Assembly: GCA_947493325.1 (NCBI GenBank)
Contig: CANLQI010000001.1
Location: 252,501-316,500, forward strand
Source of the DNA: an uncultured Sphingomonadaceae bacterium
GTDB taxonomy: Bacteria; Pseudomonadota; Alphaproteobacteria; Sphingomonadales; Sphingomonadaceae
Length of the DNA: 64,000 bases
Direction: 5' to 3'
Shown: positions 26,349-34,697 of the stretch, one piece after another
Layout: each line of letters starts with the position of its first letter
Position numbering within the stretch: position 1 is the first letter of the stretch
Program-made: the position numbers and the translations under genes
Notes under the pieces: generated by a model
Seen by the model: only the letters and a program-made list of their open reading frames with translations
Database searches by the model: none
Told to the model about the DNA's origin: nothing

Positions 26349-26602
26349 CAGGCCGCGTTTTCCTTGCCTCGGGCCATCAGCAGCGAGACTATGCCATAGA
26401 TAGCAATGGCCATCCATGTGATCTCGAGCAGCAGCACGGGCAGATTATAATTGATATAGAGCGACACCGCGAGACCGCCTGCGCCGAGCAGGTTCATGAC
26501 ATTAAAGGTAATATCAGGCGCGCGTTTCAGCACATTGACATAGGCAAATGCGAGCAGGATCAGGATTGATCCAATTGCGCCAAAAATATCTGCTGTTTCC
26601 AT
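26348..26602 (-). CDS. Small membrane protein, CBU_0592-like
   Basis: An 84-residue protein with three predicted membrane helices (DIFGAIGSILILLAFAYVNV, NVMNLLGAGGLAVSLYINY, PVLLLEITWMAIAIYGIVSL). The pattern G-x-x-G-S-I-L-I-L-x-A-F-A-Y and the N-L-L-G-A-G-G-L segment match the CBU_0592 membrane-protein family of unknown function. It overlaps cmk by one base and follows another small membrane gene by seven bases, so it belongs to the aroA-cmk transcript. Confidence 0.75.
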   Translation of the reverse strand: METADIFGAIGSILILLAFAYVNVLKRAPDITFNVMNLLGAGGLAVSLYINYNLPVLLLEITWMAIAIYGIVSLLMARGKENAA

Positions 26603-26609
26603 AATTTAT

Positions 26610-26846
26610 CTACTTTCGTGCTTTTGGATCCAACTGACCGATCTGCTTTTTCTTGGAATTTTTCATCCGCCGCTTTTTTCGCGTTTCCGACCTAAGGTAC
26701 ATGGCGGTTGCAAGGATGGGAATGGCAACAATAGCGGCAATCAGGTGCCGAATACTGTAATAATTGAAATTACGATCGTCCAAAGTTACGAGAATGGCGA
26801 CTACACCCAGAAATACAACCATGTTGTAACCTATTTCACGCCACAT
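26610..26846 (-). CDS. Small two-helix membrane protein, unknown function
   Basis: A 78-residue protein with two membrane helices (NMVVFLGVVAILVTLDD and LIAAIVAIPILATAMYL) and a strongly basic C-terminal tail (Lys/Arg-rich, about 25 residues) that should lie in the cytoplasm. No family is recognised. The start codon overlaps the aroA stop as TAATG, so translation is probably coupled, which supports that it is real. Confidence 0.65.
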   Translation of the reverse strand: MWREIGYNMVVFLGVVAILVTLDDRNFNYYSIRHLIAAIVAIPILATAMYLRSETRKKRRMKNSKKKQIGQLDPKARK

Positions 26847-28186
26847 TATGCCTGTGCCTGACCAATTAGTGTTTCGAAATTCGGAAAGCTGGTCGCGATC
26901 GGGCTCACATCATCAATGGTGATGCCGTTTTCCGACGCGAGACCCGCGACGGCAAAGCTCATGGCGATGCGGTGGTCGAGCGCGGCATTTATTATTGTTT
27001 CAGGCGGCGCGGCAAATGCTAAGCCGCCGCGGCCGGTAATGACAAGCCCGTCTCCATTTTCCTGAAGCTCCACACCAATTTTCTGCAGGCCTTTTGCCAT
27101 CATGGCGAGACGGTCAGATTCCTTGACACGCAATTCTTCCAGGCCGCTGGTGACGGTCTGTCCATCCGCCATGGCGGCGGCGACGAAGAAGACCGGGAAT
27201 TCGTCGATCATGCTGGGCGCAATGTCCGGATCGACACTGATGCCTTTCAGCGTGCTATGCCGCACATGCAGGTCCGCCACCGGCTCACCGCCAATGTCAC
27301 GTTTGTTGTGCACGCCTATCTGTCCGCCCATTTGCTGCAGCAGGCCAATCAGGCCCGCACGCGTTGCGTTAATGCCTGTATTTTCGATTATCAGATCGCT
27401 GCCCGGTACAATCAATGCAGCCACCATGAAAAAGGCCGCAGAAGAAGGATCGCCCGGAACCGCAATATCCTGAGGTTGCAATTCGGCCGGACCGTGCAGC
27501 GATATTGTCCGCACTCCGTCTGCGTCGCTCTCCACATCTATATTCGCACCAAAGCCTTTCAGCATGCGCTCGCTATGATCGCGGGTCGGGACAGGCTCAA
27601 TCACGCGGGTGATGCCGGGCGTGTTGAGGCCTGCGAGCAATATCGCTGATTTCACTTGCGCAGATGCTACAGACAGGCGGTATTCAATCGGAACAGCAGG
27701 CGCAATACCGCGCAGCATAAGCGGTAATGTGTCACCAGGGCTGGTTGTAAATTCCGCGCCCATTTGCGCAAGCGGCTCTGTCACCCGCGCCATTGGCCGG
27801 CCCGATAGCGACGCATCTCCGGTCATGCCGACAGTTATGTCATGGCTTGCGAGTAATCCCATGAGCAACCGTGCCGATGTGCCGCTATTGCCCATATCTA
27901 TCGCCTGATCAGGCTGCATCAACCCGCCGGTTCCCACGCCATGCACCACCCATGTGCCGTCATCTTGCCGCTCTATGCCTGCGCCCATGGCACGCAATGC
28001 CCCAGCGGTTGCGAGCACATCTTCACCTTCGAGCAGTCCTGAAATGCGACTCTCACCAATGGCCAGCGCTGACAGCATCAGCGCACGGTGCGAAATAGAC
28101 TTGTCGCCTGGCACACGGATTTTGCCGGTAAGCGGGCCGCCTGCACCAAATGTGCGCATATTATTTTTATGGGCTTTTTCTTGCAT
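26846..28186 (-). CDS. aroA: 3-phosphoshikimate 1-carboxyvinyltransferase (EPSP synthase)
   Basis: A 446-residue enzyme of the shikimate pathway that transfers the enolpyruvyl group of PEP to shikimate 3-phosphate. Motifs include VPGDKSISHRALML near the N-terminus, GNSGTSARLLMGLL, PVEYRL-like VPIEYRLSVASAQVKSA, and LRVKESDRLAMMA. A second in-frame ATG (MRTFGAG) 27 bases downstream is a reasonable alternative start. The S-A-Q-V-K-S and N-S-G-T-S blocks suggest the class II (glyphosate-tolerant) form; I state this with moderate certainty. It is the first gene of its minus-strand transcript. Confidence 0.95.
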   Translation of the reverse strand: MQEKAHKNNMRTFGAGGPLTGKIRVPGDKSISHRALMLSALAIGESRISGLLEGEDVLATAGALRAMGAGIERQDDGTWVVHGVGTGGLMQPDQAIDMGNSGTSARLLMGLLASHDITVGMTGDASLSGRPMARVTEPLAQMGAEFTTSPGDTLPLMLRGIAPAVPIEYRLSVASAQVKSAILLAGLNTPGITRVIEPVPTRDHSERMLKGFGANIDVESDADGVRTISLHGPAELQPQDIAVPGDPSSAAFFMVAALIVPGSDLIIENTGINATRAGLIGLLQQMGGQIGVHNKRDIGGEPVADLHVRHSTLKGISVDPDIAPSMIDEFPVFFVAAAMADGQTVTSGLEELRVKESDRLAMMAKGLQKIGVELQENGDGLVITGRGGLAFAAPPETIINAALDHRIAMSFAVAGLASENGITIDDVSPIATSFPNFETLIGQAQA

Positions 28187-28368
28187 TGGCCGTGTTTCTG
28201 ACTATGTGCCCTGTACCGATATGTGGCGTCAGGCGTGAAATTTACTACACCGGCTTTTGACAGCGCCGCCAAGCTATGGCAAGGCGCACGCGAAATTGGT
28301 GGAAATTTTATGCCACCACCTATGATTCTATAATTTGCGATTCTATTTTGGAAAGATTGAGATAATCG

Positions 28369-28698
28369 ATGATTAAGGCTGAATGGGGCACGAAACAGAG
28401 CTGCCCGAAATGCGGAACCCGCTTTTACGACCTGGGCAAGGATGACCCGGCGACATGCATTGAATGCGGTAATGAATGGGAACCGGAGCCTGTTTTGAAA
28501 TCGAAACAGCCGATGCCATTTGAAGATAGCGATAAGAAAACCAAGGACGGCGATACCGACCTTGCCGACGATGATGATGTAAGTTCGGATATCGACGAGG
28601 AAGAAGATTCTCCGGATAATGACATTGATCTGGGCGGTGATGATGATCTGGGTGTTACCAAATCAAAAGCCGACGAAGACGATAAAGACGAAACTTGA
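28369..28698 (+). CDS. FYDLN acid domain protein (TIGR02300 family)
   Basis: A 109-residue protein. The N-terminal part has two CxxC pairs (CPKCGTRFYDLGKDDPATC and CIEC), a zinc-ribbon-like arrangement around the family motif FYDLGK. The C-terminal 60 residues are almost entirely acidic (Asp-rich runs) and probably disordered. The family is typical of alphaproteobacteria; its function is not known. It is divergent from aroA and separated from it by about 180 bp of AT-rich promoter DNA. Confidence 0.9.
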   Translation: MIKAEWGTKQSCPKCGTRFYDLGKDDPATCIECGNEWEPEPVLKSKQPMPFEDSDKKTKDGDTDLADDDDVSSDIDEEEDSPDNDIDLGGDDDLGVTKSKADEDDKDET

Positions 28699-28802
28699 TT
28701 CTATCTGGTGCGGCGGGCGTGCACTTTGCGTCTTGCAATTTAACTGCCCGCTGCACTAAAGAGACTTCCCGCGCGGCAAGAATCACGTTGCCGCGCCGAT
28801 AT

Positions 28803-28878
28803 GGGGCCTTAGCTCAGCTGGGAGAGCGCTTCGCTGGCAGCGAAGAGGTCAGCGGTTCGATCCCGCTAGGCTCCACCA
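28803..28878 (+). tRNA. tRNA-Ala (GGC)
   Basis: A 76-base tRNA with encoded CCA. The acceptor stem is GGGGCCT/AGGCTCC, the anticodon arm is CTTCG-CTGGCAG-CGAAG with anticodon GGC, and the T-arm contains GGTTCGATCC. Its last 24 bases plus 11 downstream bases are repeated 120 bp further on. Confidence 0.97.
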
Positions 28879-28889
28879 TTTTCTACATT
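28855..28889 (+). repeat. Direct repeat, left copy (tRNA-Ala 3' end)
   Basis: A 35-bp segment that starts in the T-arm of tRNA-Ala (GTTCGATCCCGCTAGG) and continues 11 bases past the CCA. It is identical to 28975-29009. Duplicated tRNA 3' ends are the usual result of site-specific integration. Confidence 0.85.
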
Positions 28890-29419
28890 ATCAGGCAATA
28901 AGAGCGTTGCATTACAGCGCTAGCCGTACGAACCGTTGAGTTTTTGCTATTCAGGTCGGCAAGCGACCTGAAGTGTTCGATCCCGCTAGGCTCCACCATT
29001 TTCTACATTGGCATAGTTAAATTCTGCGCCATAGTGTGAAGGGTTTCGAACTGCTGAGCCTATTGTGGTTCAGACTTTCAGGCAGCTGGAACGAGCCCGC
29101 ATGAATCCTGAAGCAGATCCAGAATGCCGGTTTATTCGAAACTGTTTTGCTCAGAATTAATGCCGGTTAAGTTGCGACCCGGAGGAATTTTACCGACCAC
29201 GCTGGACAATGCCAATATCGATAAACAGAGTGAAATCATAAAACTGAATAAAGACTATTTAAGATTTTTATGCACCATGTTTTGCCTGCCTTATATCTGT
29301 TTATCTGTTTCCTGGTGCGCTGAATTGCAATGCAACGGCCAGAGCGCTATCATCAGCGTTTCCATTCACTTCTGGCAGAGAGCACGCAAGCTTAGATGCC
29401 AAAAAGATAGTCCATTGCA
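28879..29419. other. Gene-free region after tRNA-Ala
   Basis: No convincing gene lies in these 540 bp. It contains the second copy of the tRNA-Ala 3' end and, just before it, a hairpin TCAGGTCG-GCAAG-CGACCTGA (28951-28971). A 10-bp inverted repeat, GATAAACAGA (29220-29229) and TCTGTTTATC (29296-29305), lies upstream of the LysR gene and might be an operator. The stretch looks like the remains of an excised or decayed element. Confidence 0.5.
28975..29009 (+). repeat. Direct repeat, right copy (tRNA-Ala 3' end)
   Basis: An exact 35-bp copy of 28855-28889, with no tRNA body in front of it. The 85 bp between the copies carry no integrase or other gene, so any element that used this site has been lost or reduced. 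Confidence 0.85.
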
Positions 29420-30370
29420 ATGTCTTCACTGAAAAACCTGCGATCGCTCAACCTGAATCAACTGCCAATTCTACGTGAAATCTTGCGGCAGGAGAGCATT
29501 ACGCGGGCGGCGGAACTGCTAAGTCTGTCCCAGCCAGCCGTGAGCAATGTGCTGAAATCACTGCGCGGACATTTTGGTGACGACCTGTTGACCCGTGACG
29601 GAACCAACATGCGCCGGACCGCCAAAGGCGAGGAATTGCTGGTATTCCTGGAAACGGCACTTGCGCACATTGAATCCGCTATCAAGGGTGACGCGTTTGA
29701 TCCCGCTCTCGCTACGGGCCCTATACGTATTGCAACCGTGGATAATGTGATCAGCACATTTGCCGGGCCGATATGCGGTATATTGGAAACAGAAGCGCCG
29801 AATCTGGAAGTCCAGTTTGTCATTGCGACGCATAATCTCGCAGGGGACCTTAAGTCAGGGGCGGTCGATATCGCGGTCACATCAACCGAATTTATGGATT
29901 CGCCCGCGATTTCCGAATCTCTTCGAAAAGAACTGTGCATACATCCGGTCGGTGTCGAGCCTCTGGTGTGCATCGGTCGCAGTGATGATGCGCAACTGGC
30001 GAAAGGGCTGTCGCTTGATGTCTATATGTCGCGCCCGCACGCGAGCTACATTGTCGATCCGGACCATCACCATACGGTCGAGCGTCAGCATATTCGGGAT
30101 GTGGGACTCAGCCGCTCCACGCGCATCGCCACTTCGAGCAATCAGAATCTGCCCGCCATTGTTGCCAACAGTGATTGCCTGGCCATCGTTCCCATAACTC
30201 TGGCCAAGACGGCCGTCAGCCAGTATCCCCTGAAGATATTTCGGCCGCCATTCGACCTGCCGGACATCAAATGGGTCATAGCCTGGCACGAACGCAGTTC
30301 AGCCAATCCTCTTTTTCAATGGTCTAAAGATGCAATTCTGCAATGCTCGGGAGAATTGGAGTTGCCGTAA
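29420..30370 (+). CDS. LysR-family regulator, NodD/LinR-like
   Basis: A 316-residue LysR-type transcription factor. The N-terminal helix-turn-helix reads LNQLPILREILRQESITRAA and LSQPAVSNVLKSLRGHFGDD. The opening L-x-x-L-N-L-N-Q-L and the G-D-D-L-L-x-R-D-G pattern place it in the NodD/LinR-type branch, whose members usually sense aromatic or flavonoid-like ligands. The effector domain follows (IRIATVDNVISTFAGPICG). No target operon is adjacent: the next gene is a convergent YetF-like gene. The ligand is unknown. Confidence 0.88.
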   Translation: MSSLKNLRSLNLNQLPILREILRQESITRAAELLSLSQPAVSNVLKSLRGHFGDDLLTRDGTNMRRTAKGEELLVFLETALAHIESAIKGDAFDPALATGPIRIATVDNVISTFAGPICGILETEAPNLEVQFVIATHNLAGDLKSGAVDIAVTSTEFMDSPAISESLRKELCIHPVGVEPLVCIGRSDDAQLAKGLSLDVYMSRPHASYIVDPDHHHTVERQHIRDVGLSRSTRIATSSNQNLPAIVANSDCLAIVPITLAKTAVSQYPLKIFRPPFDLPDIKWVIAWHERSSANPLFQWSKDAILQCSGELELP

Positions 30371-30447
30371 CAAATATTTGACGTGCGCAGGTTCTCGCTA
30401 TTGTCTGTAACCGGCTTGACTGCCTATCTCTTATGCCCGGCACTTCG

Positions 30448-30966
30448 CTATCTACAATCCTGAACGCCTTCGATCAGGATTTCGTCCAGACTGTCACCGT
30501 GCAATACAGAAACATCGCCTGTGGCTTCAAGTACGGCAGCCCTGACTTGTGACAAGTGCAAGACGTTTGATTCGCGTAACTTCGCAATCAGGTCATCCTT
30601 GGCTACACGCGTCTGTATCAGCGCGTCTTCAATAAATTCGCCGTCGCGCATCAAAAGCATGGGCTGGTTTTGAATAAAGCTTTCAAAACTGTTCGATACC
30701 TTGCGGATGCGCGCGACGATGTATTGCGTGCCGAATAATATGGTCGCGGCGACCACCGCTTGCACAAAGCCGGTCCAGGCTGAAACTGTTGCGATTGTGG
30801 CGAGCAATGATCCCATTGCAACGGTCATCACAAAATCGAAAGATGTCATTTTGGAAAAAGAACGCAATCCGACAATATTGACGAGCAAGATTATCCATCC
30901 AAAGCCCAAAAGGCTAAGGACAGCGCCGCGCATGACAGCGTCCCAGATATCCGGTAGATCAAACAT
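30448..30966 (-). CDS. YetF/DUF421 family membrane protein
   Basis: A 172-residue protein. Three membrane helices (GAVLSLLGFGWIILLVNIVG, DFVMTVAMGSLLATIATVSA, FVQAVVAATILFGTQYIV) precede a soluble DUF421/YetF domain with QNQPMLLMRDGEFIEDAL and LRESNVLHLSQVRAAVLEA. R-S-F-S-K-M-T-S-F-D-F after helix one is a strong family motif. The function is not established. I prefer the ATG at 30966; a GTG at 30999 would add eleven residues. Confidence 0.88.
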   Translation of the reverse strand: MFDLPDIWDAVMRGAVLSLLGFGWIILLVNIVGLRSFSKMTSFDFVMTVAMGSLLATIATVSAWTGFVQAVVAATILFGTQYIVARIRKVSNSFESFIQNQPMLLMRDGEFIEDALIQTRVAKDDLIAKLRESNVLHLSQVRAAVLEATGDVSVLHGDSLDEILIEGVQDCR

Positions 30967-31011
30967 GTCTATCCATTTCTCCGCAAAATACAGGCGCACG
31001 GTGCCGGAGAA

Positions 31012-32193
31012 TTAATTCTCCGCCGTAAATGTAAGGCCCGCTTTGGTTTGCAATCGGTCCACCAGCTTCTCACCCAGCAGCGCGCCGGGTGTCCACATGC
31101 CACCATCGCTGGTGGGTACGTCCTGCACCAAGCATAGTGCGGTTTCGGCGATCATCTTGGATGTTGAGCCATAGCCGGGGTCCTTGTCACCTTTCACTGA
31201 ATAGAGCACGGTTTCATTGTCATCGGTGCTGCCGACAAACAGCACGTCATAGAAACCATTTTCGCGCTCTTCCTTACCGGGGCCTTCGCCCGGCTTGGGT
31301 CCGTCTTCACCGCCCATCGGATCGCTGTTCGCCACGCCGTGCGCGATTTTCTCACCCTGTTCGCCGGGACCGGTCAGCATCATCTCATCATAAACGAAAT
31401 TCTCGCCATAAGCATGGTCTAGCAGCGCATTGGTGCGGTGTACGTTTTTGGTGTTGATCGGCGCCATGATGAAAGAGGTGGCCCAGCTGCCAAGCTGCTC
31501 ATCATATTCAGGTTTGTTGCCTTTGGGCTGCTCTGGCCCTTCGAAGCCTTCCGCGAGTGAGAATGGATTCATCAGGTACTTAATCACCTGCGGGTCTTTG
31601 GCAGCCGCCGCCATCGTGGCTTTCAGGCTGGCCGCTGTGCCGCCCGAAAATGTACCCTGCATCGCGCGCACCCGGCCTTTGACGCGGGTGGCGGGTTTAC
31701 CAAAGCGGCTCTGCGATTCTTTTTGCAGCATCAGCACGCCGCAGTCGAACGGGATGGAATCAAAGCCTGAGGAAAAGACGATGCGCGCGCCGCTCTCCTT
31801 GGCCTTGTCCTGATGTGCATCAATCATCTGCCGCATCCAGGCAGGCTCACCGGACAGGTCACAATAATCAGTGCCGTGCGTGGCGCAGGCTTCGACCAGT
31901 TCATTGCCATAAAGCTGGTAAGGCCCCACGGTGGTGAGCACGACTTTGGTACGTTTCACCATATCTTCGATCGAGGCTGCATCATTGGCGTCTGCCACCA
32001 CCAAAGGTGTTTCGGCCGGCGCGCCGATTTCATCACGCACGCTCGCAAGCTTTTCTTTTGACCGGCCCGCCATCGCCCATTTCGGTGCATCACCGCCGAC
32101 GCCATATTGCCCCGCCAGATATTCGGCCACGAGCCGCCCCGTAAATCCGCTGGCGCCATATACAATTACGTCAAATTCACGGGAATCGGTCAT
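31012..32193 (-). CDS. Saccharopine dehydrogenase-like NAD(P)-binding reductase
   Basis: A 393-residue Rossmann-fold protein. The dinucleotide site is IVYGASGFTGRLVAEYLA near the N-terminus, followed by LSGEPAWMRQMIDAHQDKA and SSGFDSIPFDCGVLML. This combination is typical of the saccharopine-dehydrogenase-like family that includes the mycobacterial trans-acting enoyl reductase. True lysine-pathway activity is unlikely. The substrate is unknown, though lipid or polyketide reduction is the usual suggestion for this group. It stands between the YetF-like gene and dcd on the same strand, with 41 bp to dcd. Confidence 0.85.
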   Translation of the reverse strand: MTDSREFDVIVYGASGFTGRLVAEYLAGQYGVGGDAPKWAMAGRSKEKLASVRDEIGAPAETPLVVADANDAASIEDMVKRTKVVLTTVGPYQLYGNELVEACATHGTDYCDLSGEPAWMRQMIDAHQDKAKESGARIVFSSGFDSIPFDCGVLMLQKESQSRFGKPATRVKGRVRAMQGTFSGGTAASLKATMAAAAKDPQVIKYLMNPFSLAEGFEGPEQPKGNKPEYDEQLGSWATSFIMAPINTKNVHRTNALLDHAYGENFVYDEMMLTGPGEQGEKIAHGVANSDPMGGEDGPKPGEGPGKEERENGFYDVLFVGSTDDNETVLYSVKGDKDPGYGSTSKMIAETALCLVQDVPTSDGGMWTPGALLGEKLVDRLQTKAGLTFTAEN

Positions 32194-32234
32194 GAAGAAA
32201 ATCCTTTTCGTTTAATCGTCTGATTAACTATGCC

Positions 32235-32789
32235 CTAAAGCTTGGGCAGAGTCACACCTTTCTGTCCCATATATTTGCCCGCGCGGTCGGCATAGCTGGT
32301 TTCGCATGGTTCATTGCCTTTCAGGAACAGGAACTGGCAGGCCCCTTCATTGGCGTAAATTTTGGCAGGAAGCGGGGTGGTGTTGGAAAATTCCAGCGTC
32401 ACATGGCCTTCCCAGCCGGGTTCCAGTGGGGTCACGTTGACGATAATGCCGCAGCGCGCATAGGTGGATTTGCCCAGGCAGATGACCAGCACGTTGCGCG
32501 GGATACGGAAATATTCGACCGTGCGGGCAAGGGCAAAGCTGTTGGGCGGGATGATGCACACATCAGTCTCGCGGTCGACAAAATTCTTGGGATCAAATTC
32601 CTTGGGGTCGACCACGCTGGAATCGACATTGGTGAAAATCTTGAACTCCGGCGCAACCCGGGCGTCATAGCCGTAGGAGGACAGGCCATAGCTGATACAG
32701 CCATCGCGGCGCTGCGCCTCGACAAACGGTTCGATCATGCCGTTTTCCTGTGCCTGCGAACGGATCCATTTATCGGACAATATACTCAT
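32235..32789 (-). CDS. dcd: dCTP deaminase
   Basis: A 184-residue trimeric enzyme that deaminates dCTP to dUTP, feeding thymidylate synthesis. Motifs are [56 protein letters not shown] and the Gly-rich [16 protein letters not shown], which form the nucleotide site with the catalytic glutamate. The start is MSILSDKWI at 32789, because this is the family's standard beginning; the longer frame overlaps cdd. It lies 13 bp after cdd on the same strand. Confidence 0.96.
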   Translation of the reverse strand: MSILSDKWIRSQAQENGMIEPFVEAQRRDGCISYGLSSYGYDARVAPEFKIFTNVDSSVVDPKEFDPKNFVDRETDVCIIPPNSFALARTVEYFRIPRNVLVICLGKSTYARCGIIVNVTPLEPGWEGHVTLEFSNTTPLPAKIYANEGACQFLFLKGNEPCETSYADRAGKYMGQKGVTLPKL

Positions 32790-32802
32790 AGATAACGTGC
32801 TT

Positions 32803-33279
32803 TCACTCTGTTTCGATGCCAAGCTGGGCGGGGCCGAAAGGCTGCGGCAAGAGGTCGGAAAAGTCAAAGAGGACGGGATCATTTGATGTGGAACAAATCA
32901 CCAGCGCGCTGCTGTCCGGCGCACCGATGACTTCGTTGAGCACCTGACGGCAACGTCCGCATGGCGTGACGGGCGCACTGTCCATCACCAGCGCGCCGTT
33001 TTCCATGCGGCCGCCCGCGATAGCAACTGCGCGCAATCCCTTGCGGCGGCCCTCGCTGCTGGCCTTGGCCACAGCCACGGTTTCCGCACATAATGTCATA
33101 CCATAGCTTGCATTTTCGAAATTTGCGCCGGTTACGACTGTGCCATCTTCGTAGAGCAAGGCAGCGCCCACATGAAATTTCGAATATGGCGCATAGCCCT
33201 GAAGCGCTGCTTTTTCTGCGGCGTCTTTCAGCTCAGTGATTTCCTGTGTCGATAATTTCGCCTGCATATTTTCACTCAC
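32803..33279 (-). CDS. cdd: Cytidine deaminase
   Basis: A 158-residue zinc enzyme that converts cytidine and deoxycytidine to uridine and deoxyuridine. The zinc site is CAETVAV (Cys plus catalytic Glu) with [11 protein letters not shown] (two further Cys). The substrate loop [24 protein letters not shown] is complete. It lies directly before dcd, so two steps that turn cytosine nucleotides into deoxyuridine forms are made together. A GH25-like gene ends five bases upstream of its start. Confidence 0.95.
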   Translation of the reverse strand: MSENMQAKLSTQEITELKDAAEKAALQGYAPYSKFHVGAALLYEDGTVVTGANFENASYGMTLCAETVAVAKASSEGRRKGLRAVAIAGGRMENGALVMDSAPVTPCGRCRQVLNEVIGAPDSSALVICSTSNDPVLFDFSDLLPQPFGPAQLGIETE

Positions 33280-33284
33280 CGGTT

Positions 33285-33980
33285 CTATTCACTGGCCTGT
33301 ACTACGTTCCATTGCACGGGGCCGTCTATGCCCCAGATACGGTAATATGCATTTGCTTGCCACATGGCCCATGGCTTTGCAGCATATTCGGGTTCAAAGA
33401 AATTGCCGGCCACCCATATGGTGCGGCTAATACCTTTGCTGACCTGGTATTTTTGCTCAAAGCTTTTGCGGATCAGCAATATGGCAGGCTTGCCGCTATG
33501 GCTTTCAATCTGGTTCAGGAAAGTGCCCAGTTCGCTGAGTACAAGCGAGCGGGCGGGACGTTTTTTGCAACCTTCCCGAAAATCAAGCTCGATAGCGGGC
33601 GGGAGTGCAGCACTATAGCGCGGTACTGTCGTGACGAAATTGGTCGCCTGATCCTGCGCAATATCGCACAAATTATATTGATGCAGTGCACCAACACGCA
33701 TATCTGCTTTTCGCGCACCTGCAAAATTATCGGCAAATTTGCTGTCACGTACAGCCGATCCTGACCCCATTCGGATATAGGCAAAATCCGCGCCCAGCGC
33801 TTTGACATTGGGCCAGTTTATCGCGCCATTGCTTTCGCTGACACTTACGCCCTGTGTCGGGTACAGGTCACGCTCCGGCGTCCATTTGCCAACATAATGC
33901 CATGCGGCAAAGTAAATCACCACACCAATTGTCACTATGACGGCAAGCCAGATCAATCTTTTGCGTAATATGCCCGACAT
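33285..33980 (-). CDS. GH25 lysozyme-like protein with altered active site
   Basis: A 231-residue protein with an N-terminal membrane anchor or signal (KRLIWLAVIVTIGVVIYFAAW) and a GH25-like TIM barrel that should face the periplasm. The family strands are visible: GVSVSESNGAINW, DFAYIRMGSGS, VGALHQYNLC, LPPAIELDF and WQANAYYRIWGIDG. Active GH25 lysozymes normally have an Asp in the first strand (G-x-D-V-S) and Asp-x-Glu in the fifth. Here the first is Ser and the second reads Glu-x-Asp. It may be an inactive peptidoglycan binder or have a shifted mechanism. It is five bases from cdd, so probably co-transcribed. Confidence 0.75.
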   Translation of the reverse strand: MSGILRKRLIWLAVIVTIGVVIYFAAWHYVGKWTPERDLYPTQGVSVSESNGAINWPNVKALGADFAYIRMGSGSAVRDSKFADNFAGARKADMRVGALHQYNLCDIAQDQATNFVTTVPRYSAALPPAIELDFREGCKKRPARSLVLSELGTFLNQIESHSGKPAILLIRKSFEQKYQVSKGISRTIWVAGNFFEPEYAAKPWAMWQANAYYRIWGIDGPVQWNVVQASE

Positions 33981-34019
33981 TTATTTTTGCCCCATAACGG
34001 CCCCCTTGACAGGACCGAA

Positions 34020-34502
34020 TTATCCTTTGATATGCAATACACAGATCAGCGTGAATAGCCGCCTTGCGGTCGGGAAATCCACTTCAATCTTACCCTCCAG
34101 CCGTTCTTTCAGCATCTCTGCCGCATCGTTGTGCACTCCGCGCCTGGCCATATCGATGGTCTCGATTTCCTGCGCCGTGGCTTTGCGAATGGCCTGATAA
34201 TATGAATCGCAAATCGCAAAATAGTCACGGATTGGACGACGAAACCGTCCAAGCGCCAGCACAATGGTTTCCAGATGCTTTTCGTCCTTGGTACCAATCG
34301 CCAGTGCAAGCCGTCCCTCATGCACTGAAAGCTGGAGTCGGTATGGCCCCTTATAACCGCCATCATATTCGCGCTCAGGCTTGAAATGATTGTCCTCGAT
34401 CAGATCAAAAATCGCAATACGGCGTTCCTGCTCGATATCAGCATTGCGCCATAGAATGGTCTCTTCGTCGAGATCGACATGGATGATACGCGGGTCGGAC
34501 AT
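34020..34502 (-). CDS. UPF0262 family protein
   Basis: A 160-residue soluble protein. IIHVDLDEETILWRNADIEQER, FDLIEDNHFKP and YKGPYRLQLSVHEGRLAL are diagnostic for UPF0262, a family almost confined to alphaproteobacteria. No function is known. The pattern FRRPIRDYFAICDSYYQAIR later in the chain is also conserved. It is divergent from dnaB, with about 195 bp between the starts that contain two DnaA-box-like strings. Confidence 0.92.
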   Translation of the reverse strand: MSDPRIIHVDLDEETILWRNADIEQERRIAIFDLIEDNHFKPEREYDGGYKGPYRLQLSVHEGRLALAIGTKDEKHLETIVLALGRFRRPIRDYFAICDSYYQAIRKATAQEIETIDMARRGVHNDAAEMLKERLEGKIEVDFPTARRLFTLICVLHIKG

Positions 34503-34593
34503 AGTCCGCCACCTTTCGCCTATGCGGGAAGCGGGAGCAAGAGCTTTATTTGGTTCGCCCCGCGCCCGAAGCGATCAGACGGGGGATACCAAC

Positions 34594-34611
34594 TTATCCC
34601 CAATCTCCACA
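34594..34611 (+). promoter_or_regulatory. Two adjacent DnaA-box-like strings upstream of dnaB
   Basis: TTATCCCCA (34594-34602) matches the DnaA box TTATCCACA at eight of nine positions, and the abutting ATCTCCACA (34603-34611) matches at seven. They lie about 90-100 bp before dnaB. They could let DnaA regulate dnaB, but chance is not excluded. Confidence 0.3.
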
Positions 34612-34697
34612 GATAAAATCTGTCCGCATCGGGGTTGCCGCAAATATTTCTGCCGCTGCCATTGCGTCTCCGCCGCAATCAGGTGCATTATGCATAT

